Translations under genes and position numbers: made by a program | The notes under the pieces: model-generated | The model's database searches: none | The model's input: the letters and a program-made list of their open reading frames with translations, nothing else | What the model was told of the DNA's origin: nothing | NCBI GenBank assembly: GCA_036732565.1 | Contig: DAINCF010000347.1 | Coordinates: 1-7,654 of the forward strand | Length of the DNA stretch: 7,654 nt | DNA from: JAIVJN01 sp036732565 | Lineage (GTDB): Bacteria > Acidobacteriota > Vicinamibacteria > Vicinamibacterales > UBA2999 | Direction of reading: 5' to 3' | Part shown: positions 1-4,458 of the stretch, piece by piece | Position numbering within the stretch: position 1 is the stretch's first letter | Layout of the letters: every line of letters starts with the position of its first letter

Positions 1-67
1 GGGTAGGGTTTTAAAGCCCTACAACGGTTTAGCAAACCGCCGCCTTCAGCCTCTCGGCCACCTCACC
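1..67 (-). tRNA. tRNA-Ser (anticodon GCU), 3' end cut off by window edge
   Basis: Read on the minus strand from 67, the sequence folds as a class II tRNA. The 5' acceptor strand is GGTGAGG (67-61). The D-arm is GCC/GGC around an AGAGGCTGAA-type loop. The anticodon arm is GCGGT/ACCGT with loop TTGCTAA, so the anticodon is GCT (serine, codons AGC/AGU). A long variable arm follows, with a 6-bp stem GTAGGG/CCCTAC at 22-17 and 8-3; a long variable arm is expected of tRNA-Ser. The T-arm, 3' acceptor strand and CCA lie left of position 1, so acceptor pairing cannot be tested. The first 43 bases recur exactly at 2262-2304. Identity is very likely; functionality depends on the missing half. Confidence 0.93.
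25..67 (-). repeat. 43-bp direct repeat, copy 1 (5' half of tRNA-Ser)
   Basis: This block is identical over 43 bases to 2262-2304, in the same orientation. It covers the tRNA from its first base through the anticodon arm, stopping one base short of the end of the anticodon stem. Identity ends abruptly on both sides. Duplicated tRNA parts ending in the anticodon arm are known as attachment cores of integrative elements, although such cores usually extend toward the tRNA 3' end, not the 5' end as here. Confidence 0.9.
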
Positions 68-77
68 GATAACCGTA

Positions 78-106
78 AGTATACGTGAAGCAGGCACTTG
101 TTCGAA
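78..106 (-). promoter_or_regulatory. Putative sigma70 promoter of the tRNA-Ser gene
   Basis: On the minus strand a TATACT box (83-78, five of six matches to TATAAT) lies 10 bases upstream of the tRNA 5' end. TTCGAA at 106-101 sits 17 bases further upstream, but matches only three of six bases of the -35 consensus. The position suits a tRNA promoter with a very short leader. This upstream sequence is unrelated to that next to the second copy at 2305 onward, so only the copy at 1-67 has a visible promoter. Prediction from sequence only. Confidence 0.45.
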
Positions 107-601
107 CGGCCCTGACAACAGGCGCCGGTTTTTCAGTCCGCAAGCCTCGTAGATTTGCCCCAAAAACAGTGAAGCATGGCGGTCTTGAGCCTCGCGGTTG
201 CCTCACCTCACTCTGTCGAAAACTGTTAATGATTTTGCGAGTCAGCCGCCAGTGTCCGTGAATGTGCAGCACACTGTGCAGCAGTTCGTTTGGCCCTAGT
301 CCCGCAGTTTGTGTCGACGGTGGCTTCCCAAACCGGGCGTCGAAGATGTGAAGCGCGCACGGGATCCGGCTCACGACCCCAGGCGGCGGGCGGGCAACGG
401 TCTCCTGAACCGTTGCGTTCGCGTGTGTCGCGCACCCACCCTGCATCGCACCTGCGGCTCGGTATCCTCTTCACGCACGCGGGCGCACGGGTCGAGGCGG
501 AGATGCACCTCAGACAAGTGCCTCCAACCGGTGATCACGGCGCCTTGGCGCGCCGCACCTTGGATCGCCTTCAGACCGGTGGACCGCACTGACGGGTGAC
601 G
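107..601. other. Stretch with no recognisable gene
   Basis: Open frames exist on both strands, up to about 127 codons, but they overlap each other, have low-complexity Arg/Pro-rich translations typical of GC-rich non-coding frames, and show no family motif or convincing ribosome-binding site. The stretch lies between the tRNA promoter and the C-terminal end of the decayed DUF1552 gene, so it may be degraded coding sequence. I see no RNA gene, repeat array or transposase in it. Confidence 0.5.
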
Positions 602-1140
602 TCACACGCCGGCAAAAATCCCGGTACTGTCTCCAAACGAATCCTGCCGCGCGTTGATCTTGTCGAGGATCGCAGGTGCAGGTCGCCGATCGGCGTCGGC
701 TCACATCGCTCGATGGGCTGACCGCCCTTCAGCGGGCCGTTGCCGCTGCCAACGAGGATCGTGGACAGCTGATGGCCGTTGTGCCGATCGCTGTTCGACA
801 TGTTCGAGCCGCAGAGGAACATCGAATGATCCAGCAGCGCGCCGTCGCCGTCGGGGATCGAGGCCAGCTTCTTCACGAATGCAGCGGAGAGCTCGACGCG
901 CCACCTCCTGGATCTTCACCAGCTTCTCGATCCGGCTCAGGTCACTGGCATGCCGCGACACGGGTGGAACGAGTCCGACCCGCCGATGGGTTGTAGGCAC
1001 GGTTGGCGCCTCGGCAACCATAATGTAGGACGCGACGCGCGTCAGGTCCGCCCGATATGCCAGCGCGATCAGATCAAACAGCAGATCGACCTGTGACCCG
1101 AACGCATTGGGACTCGCCGATCGGCGCCTCGGGCGTTGAT
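602..1140 (-). pseudogene. DUF1552 family protein, C-terminal remnant with multiple frameshifts
   Basis: The three minus-strand frames together spell the C-terminal part of a DUF1552 protein, in order: QVDLLFDLIALAYRADLTRV; NRAYNP; IGGSDSFHP; SRHASDLSRIEKLVKIQ; FVKKLASIPDGDGALLDHSM; SNSDRHNGHQLSTILVGSGN; then, after another shift, AILDKINARQDSF and GDSTGIFAGV ending at TGA (604-602). The order and spacing fit the family (function unknown; secreted proteins of Acidobacteria and Planctomycetes). Frame changes fall near 1110-1125, 1000-1015, 985-1000, 955-970, 893-905 and 668-674, too many for sequencing error beside intact genes. The N-terminal half is not detectable above 1140. An old, decayed gene, not expected to be functional. 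Confidence 0.8.
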
Positions 1141-1286
1141 GCTCGACGGTGTCACGACGCACGCTCGACGACTGTTTTCTCCATCAATCCCGCCAGGTTG
1201 ATCTGCTCGGATGCCCTGGAGTGGGACCTTGGTGAAACTCGAAGGCAGCGCGCATCGTTCTCTACAGCAGGCCCAAAGGAGACCGG
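1141..1286. other. Upstream region of the DUF4386 gene
   Basis: This interval lies between the last recognisable DUF1552 codons and the DUF4386 start. It should hold the promoter of the DUF4386 gene, but I see no clear -35/-10 pair. A strong ribosome-binding site, AAAGGAG at 1275-1281, ends five bases before the ATG at 1287. Parts may be further decayed DUF1552 sequence. Confidence 0.4.
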
Positions 1287-2024
1287 ATGACCCTACTGGA
1301 TGCGAAACGCGCGCGGTTCCTGGCCAGGACGGGCGGAGTGTTGTATCTGATCATCATCGCGCTCGGCGCGCTGGGGGAGGCCGTGGTGAGGGGGAGCATC
1401 GTCGTGCCAGGTGACGCGACAGCCACCGCCGCCAACCTGCGATCGATGGAGTGGCTTTGGCGTCTTGGGATCGCCGGAGAAGTCGTGCTGCTGTCGTGCG
1501 CGATTGCGCTGGCGTTGATCCTCTACGTTCTGCTGCGCCCCGTCAGCGGCGATCTGGCGCTGGCGGCCGTCTTCTTCAATCTCGTGTGCATCGCCATCGA
1601 AGCGGTCGCCGCGGTTTCCCTGGCCGGGGCGCTCTTTCCCCTCGCGAACGCCCCATACTTGAATGCGCTCGCGCCGGAGCAGATCAACACCATGGCGATG
1701 CTGTCCGTCCGATCCCACACCGCCGGATTCGGCATCGCGCTCATCTTCTTCGGGGTCGAGTGCGTCATCCTTGGCTATTTGATCTATCGGTCGGGCTACT
1801 TACCGAAATCCATTGGTCTTCTCATGAAGATCGCCGGCGTCTGTTATGTCATCAACAGCTTCGCGCTGTTGCTGTCGCCGCCGCTCTCGAGTCAGCTCTT
1901 TCCCGCGATTCTCATCCCACCGTTGATCGCCGAGTTGTCGCTCGCGCTGTGGCTGTTGGTGAAGGGGGTGAACGCGGCGAAGTGGGACCAACACGTCCAC
2001 AGCACCGAGATCGCGGGTGCGTAA
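1287..2024 (+). CDS. DUF4386 family integral membrane protein
   Basis: This 245-residue protein has six likely membrane helices at about residues 14-36, 60-83, 90-116, 145-168, 174-197 and 205-226. Recognisable DUF4386 signatures are the N-terminal RTGGVLYLIIIALG, then VPGDATATAANL followed by WLWRLGIAGE, LYVLLRPVSGDLA, and near the C-terminus the FFGVECVILGYLIYRSGYLP-type segment. Length and helix pattern are typical of the family. The molecular function is unknown; the protein should sit in the cytoplasmic membrane. The ATG is well supported by AAAGGAG five bases upstream. The gene is alone on the plus strand inside the interval bracketed by the tRNA-Ser half-repeats, with decayed DNA on both sides, yet is itself intact. 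Family call is confident; the role is not known. Confidence 0.88.
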   Translation: MTLLDAKRARFLARTGGVLYLIIIALGALGEAVVRGSIVVPGDATATAANLRSMEWLWRLGIAGEVVLLSCAIALALILYVLLRPVSGDLALAAVFFNLVCIAIEAVAAVSLAGALFPLANAPYLNALAPEQINTMAMLSVRSHTAGFGIALIFFGVECVILGYLIYRSGYLPKSIGLLMKIAGVCYVINSFALLLSPPLSSQLFPAILIPPLIAELSLALWLLVKGVNAAKWDQHVHSTEIAGA

Positions 2025-2041
2025 ACTTCCGTAGTGACCCT

Positions 2042-2074
2042 GCCGGCGTTGCCACGCGTAAAGCGTGAGCCGGC
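2042..2074 (+). terminator. Candidate stem-loop terminator after the DUF4386 gene
   Basis: Eighteen bases after the DUF4386 stop, an outer stem GCCGGC/GCCGGC (2042-2047 with 2069-2074) encloses an inner stem CACGC/GCGTG (2053-2057 with 2063-2067) around a GTAAA loop. No T-run follows, so it is not a classical intrinsic terminator. Placement and stability make a transcription-end or mRNA-stabilising role plausible. Confidence 0.4.
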
Positions 2075-2172
2075 GGCTCGAACGCTGCCTTAAAGGACGA
2101 GCTGACGCGTCCGCAGAGTCTCGGCTGACGCCGGGCGCGCGATGCGTACTCCGCCGGCCGCGCCTGACTTTA

Positions 2173-2262
2173 CCAGCGCTCAGCGTCGCCGCTCGGCGTG
2201 AGCTGGTGCACGCGCTGATGCGACAGGCCCAACGGGCGCGCGGCATCGCGAGGACTCTGATC
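2173..2262 (-). pseudogene. Possible relic of a helix-turn-helix protein
   Basis: Directly next to the tRNA fragment, one minus-strand frame reads DAARPLGLSHQRVHQL, which resembles the AA-x-x-LGLS-x-x-RV-x-QL recognition-helix pattern of small DNA-binding proteins. It is followed by 10 more codons and a TAA at 2172-2170. Upstream, the frame hits a stop inside the tRNA fragment (TAA of its anticodon arm), and no start codon or ribosome-binding site fits. If real, this is the tail of a gene cut by the junction at 2262. The match is short and could be chance. Confidence 0.25.
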
Positions 2263-2304
2263 GGTTTAGCAAACCGCCGCCTTCAGCCTCTCGGCCACCT
2301 CACC
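2262..2304 (-). repeat. 43-bp direct repeat, copy 2 (isolated 5' half of tRNA-Ser)
   Basis: This is an exact copy of 25-67: acceptor 5' strand, D-arm and anticodon arm of tRNA-Ser(GCU). It lacks the variable arm, T-arm and 3' acceptor strand, because the next minus-strand bases (2261 downward) are unrelated. It cannot form a tRNA. It lies 103 bases beyond the stop of the molybdoenzyme gene and on the same strand, so read-through of that operon would transcribe it. It may be the disrupted original 5' half of the tRNA gene, or an attachment-site copy left by an element. Confidence 0.88.
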
Positions 2305-2313
2305 TGACGGGAC

Positions 2314-2359
2314 CGGCGCGAACGCCGAAGAACCAGAACACTCCAAGAGTGCCGGTTCT
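2314..2359 (-). terminator. Two tandem hairpins downstream of the molybdoenzyme operon
   Basis: In minus-strand reading order, the first hairpin pairs AGAACC (2359-2354) with GGTTCT (2334-2329) and CACTC (2351-2347) with GAGTG (2343-2339), with a small asymmetric internal loop and a TTG apex. The second is CGGCG-TTCG-CGCCG (2327-2314), a 5-bp stem with a TTCG tetraloop. They begin about 50 bases after the oxidoreductase stop. No T-run follows, so termination is inferred from position and structure only. They could instead be a structured element originally upstream of the tRNA gene. Confidence 0.45.
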
Positions 2360-2407
2360 GATACCCGAGGTGCCAGTGTCCGTCCTGCGTCATCTCCGGC
2401 CACGGCG

Positions 2408-3157
2408 TCAGATTCCGTTGTACCAGGCCCAGCCGTTCTTCGGGAAACCGCCGCCTTCGTCGAAATGCTCGGTCACGATCATCTCGGTCAGGTACTTCAT
2501 GCTCTTGTAGCCGATCTGGCGCTCCACTCGCAGCCGCAGCGGGGCGCCGTGCGCCACCGGCAGGTCGCGTCCGTTCATGCCGTAGGCCAGCAACGTCTGC
2601 GGATGGAGGGCGTCGAGCAAGTCGATGCTGTCGTACCAGCGGTCGAGCGACTTGAAGGTCACGAACCGCGCCGACGGCTGCAGGCCTGCGGCATCCAGCA
2701 CGCGACTGAGCGGCACGCCCGTCCACTCGCCGATGGCTGTCCAGCCCTCCTCGCAGGTGTGTTTCGTGATCTGCGTCCGCGACGGCAGCGCTTTCAGATC
2801 CTGGAGCGACCACGCCCCAGGCCGCGCCACCGCGCCGCTCACCGACAGCCGCCAGTCGCCGAACCCTCCGGCCTGCCAGCGACGGTAGGTCTCGGCCACC
2901 TCGGGGCGTTTCGCCGATGCCGGGTCGATGGTGCCGACGGCGGGAAAAGACGAGAGATCGGCACGGCTGTACTCGCGGACGAGCGACTGGCCCGGAAGCA
3001 GCGTGCGGTGCGCGACGTAGGTGAAGTTGTCGGCGAGGCGCAGCACGCTGCCGTAGGTCGGCGGCAGCGGTCCGGAGCAGCCGCCAAGCATCACGCCACC
3101 GGCGGCGGCGATACCAGCGGCGAGGGCTTCGCGTCGGGTCACGAGTCTGGACGTCAT
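2408..3157 (-). CDS. Molybdopterin-dependent oxidoreductase (sulfite-oxidase fold), Tat lipoprotein
   Basis: The 249-residue protein belongs to the sulfite oxidase/YedY-like superfamily, which carries a Mo-pterin cofactor in an exported enzyme. The N-terminus has a twin-arginine signal (TRREALA, residues 7-13), a hydrophobic stretch and a lipobox LGGC with Cys27, so it is probably a Tat-exported lipoprotein. Cys135 in TKHTCEEGWTAIGEWTGVPL is the expected Mo ligand. Later family motifs are YDSIDLLDALHPQTLLAYGM and HGAPLRLRVERQIGYKSMKY (203-222). The start is the ATG overlapping the cytochrome b stop (ATGA), with GGGAG about eight bases upstream; a longer upstream frame merely overlaps the cytochrome gene. 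The pairing with cytochrome b suggests quinone-linked electron transfer. The substrate is unknown; it is not clearly MsrP, whose usual partner MsrQ is a different type of membrane heme protein. Confidence 0.9.
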   Translation of the reverse strand: MTSRLVTRREALAAGIAAAGGVMLGGCSGPLPPTYGSVLRLADNFTYVAHRTLLPGQSLVREYSRADLSSFPAVGTIDPASAKRPEVAETYRRWQAGGFGDWRLSVSGAVARPGAWSLQDLKALPSRTQITKHTCEEGWTAIGEWTGVPLSRVLDAAGLQPSARFVTFKSLDRWYDSIDLLDALHPQTLLAYGMNGRDLPVAHGAPLRLRVERQIGYKSMKYLTEMIVTEHFDEGGGFPKNGWAWYNGI

Positions 3158-3957
3158 GTTCGGTCTCCCACAGTCATGGCGCGGATCTGACGTGCGAATC
3201 CGGATCGAATCACCATGACGAGATGCGCCGCCGTGAAGAGCGTCAGCACCGCGAACGCGCCAAAATGCAGCGTGCGCGCCGACTGATGCCCACCGAAGAG
3301 ATCGAGCAGCATCGGGGCCGCGGCGGCCACGGCCGGCGACATCGTCAGGCCAGTCAGGACAAGAAGAGGCGCCACGACGAAGACGACGAGCGCGTAGCTG
3401 GCTCGTTGCAGCGGTCCGTAGTTGGGGCCGCCCGACGGCGTTGGCACCACGCCGCGCAGGTGCTCCCGCAGATCGCGAGCGAGCGCCGCGGGCGAGAGCG
3501 CCTCGCGCCCGCCGAGGAAATGACGACGGAAGTGTCCGGCGATGACTCCCGCCAGCACGTAGACCAGGCCCGCGGCCAGCAGCACCCACGCGGCCAGGAA
3601 ATGCAAGCTGCGTCCCCACCCGTTCTCATTGAAGATATGGAACGTGCGCCCCGCCGAGACCGGTGCGCCCGGGCCATCCAGTCCGGGGCCCCCGACGCGC
3701 GGACTTTGCGCGGCGGGGTGGAGGAGCGGCGTTGGTACAGTCCAGCCGCCATGCCTGTAGTTGCGGCTGATCGGCAGCTCCAGGAGTGGCGGAGTCAGGT
3801 CGTTGCCTGCCTCGCCCCAATAGAGGCGTGGATGCACCATCAGGATCTCGACGCCGCTGAAGGCCAGCGCCGCCACGCTGAGGGCGGCCATCCAGTGCGT
3901 GAGCCGGACCCACCGCGCGTGCCCGGACCCCTGACGGTCAACCACTGGTGGCCTCAT
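3154..3957 (-). CDS. Cytochrome b membrane subunit (b561/Ni-Fe hydrogenase cytochrome b type)
   Basis: This 267-residue protein has four likely membrane helices at about 21-42, 115-140, 186-206 and 228-250. Histidines placed as heme ligands or conserved positions are His21 (RLTHWMAAL), His42 (MVHPRLYWGE), His119 (NGWGRSLHFLAAW), His231 (TLHFGAF) and His245 (AAHLVMVI). The pattern fits di-heme b-type cytochromes that link membrane quinones to periplasmic enzymes. A long soluble loop lies between helices 1 and 2 (about 43-114). The ATG overlaps the stop of the NTF2-like gene by ATGA and its own stop overlaps the molybdoenzyme start the same way, implying coupled translation and a shared complex. 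It should anchor, and exchange electrons with, the molybdoenzyme. Electron direction is not evident. Confidence 0.87.
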   Translation of the reverse strand: MRPPVVDRQGSGHARWVRLTHWMAALSVAALAFSGVEILMVHPRLYWGEAGNDLTPPLLELPISRNYRHGGWTVPTPLLHPAAQSPRVGGPGLDGPGAPVSAGRTFHIFNENGWGRSLHFLAAWVLLAAGLVYVLAGVIAGHFRRHFLGGREALSPAALARDLREHLRGVVPTPSGGPNYGPLQRASYALVVFVVAPLLVLTGLTMSPAVAAAAPMLLDLFGGHQSARTLHFGAFAVLTLFTAAHLVMVIRSGFARQIRAMTVGDRT

Positions 3958-4409
3958 CTCACTTTCGCGCCCGCACTGCGGATGACGACCCAGGTGCCGT
4001 TGCGCTTCTCGACGAGATCCATATAAATGTACTCGCCGCTATTGTCCTTGCCGGCGTCGGTTCTTTTCTCGGTGACGCTACCATGCACCACCGCGAAGTT
4101 GCCCTTCACCTGCACGTCCATCGGTCCCAGTTCGAACGCTTCGAGCCGGTGAGCTCCGGACTTGAAGTCGCGCAAGAATTTCTCCTTCGTGACGACGTTG
4201 CCGGAGGCCCCGATGCTGGTCCAATCGTCGGCGAAGATCCGATTGAGCTTCTCGAGGTCGACGGCCACCATGGCGTCCCCCATGTCTTGACCGATTTGCT
4301 TGAGCGCCGCGACGACGGCCGGATCGTTCGTCTGCGTCTGAGCTGAGCCTGCCGATGCCGGAGCGATGCACGCAGCGGCGACGAGCAGCCTGACAATGAG
4401 TCTCTTCAT
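3954..4409 (-). CDS. Secreted NTF2-like/DUF4440-type protein
   Basis: This 151-residue protein has a clear signal peptide: MKR, a hydrophobic core at about residues 4-19 (LIVRLLVAAACIAPAS) and probable cleavage near ASAGSA-QT (about 23). The mature part follows the NTF2-like/DUF4440 layout: an N-terminal helix (AVVAALKQIGQDMGDAMVAV), the LEKLNRIFADDWTSIGASG motif with WTSIG after the first helices, TKEKFLRDFKSG, then strands including MDVQVKGNFAVVHGSVTEKR and a C-terminal WVVIRSAGAKV. AGGAG lies about ten bases upstream of the ATG. It overlaps the cytochrome b start by ATGA. Members of this fold serve as small enzymes or ligand-binding domains; nothing here fixes a reaction. The operon position suggests a periplasmic accessory to the redox pair. 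Its first codons and 5' leader recur upstream of the permease gene. Confidence 0.85.
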   Translation of the reverse strand: MKRLIVRLLVAAACIAPASAGSAQTQTNDPAVVAALKQIGQDMGDAMVAVDLEKLNRIFADDWTSIGASGNVVTKEKFLRDFKSGAHRLEAFELGPMDVQVKGNFAVVHGSVTEKRTDAGKDNSGEYIYMDLVEKRNGTWVVIRSAGAKVR

Positions 4410-4444
4410 CGGGTCTATCTCCTCTTGGTTATACGCACTCGTGA
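4368..4444 (-). repeat. 77-bp leader repeat, copy A (RBS plus signal-peptide start of the NTF2-like gene)
   Basis: It aligns without gaps to 7153-7229, with 9 mismatches in 77 positions by hand count (about 88% identity). It spans about 35 bases of 5' untranslated sequence, the AGGAG site and the first 14 codons of the NTF2-like gene. Similarity fades on both sides. The two copies are direct repeats bracketing the ADOP permease gene. Confidence 0.88.
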
Positions 4445-4458
4445 TTCAAGACCAGCGT

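Noticed and set aside
2262..2304. Apparent peptides GEVAERLKAAVC and NRRLQPLGHLT
   Set aside because: These are translations of the tRNA-Ser sequence on its two strands, a common source of spurious protein annotations.
248..2383. Shared 12-mer GCCAGTGTCCGT at 248-259 and 2372-2383
   Set aside because: Its flanks do not extend the match, and a 12-base match is expected by chance in a window of this size.
2465..3190. Long plus-strand open frame of about 241 codons
   Set aside because: It is antisense to the molybdoenzyme gene, whose motifs are unmistakable; the plus-strand translation is Arg/His/Gln-rich without family features, as expected from GC-rich shadow frames.
3158..3619. N-terminal extension of the molybdoenzyme to 403 residues
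   Set aside because: The extra 154 residues overlap cytochrome b in another frame and are Arg/Ala-rich; the Tat signal begins right after the ATG at 3157, which has its own ribosome-binding site.
3223..4026. Long plus-strand open frame of about 267 codons
   Set aside because: It is antisense to cytochrome b and the NTF2-like gene; the translation is highly charged and low in complexity, with no domain.
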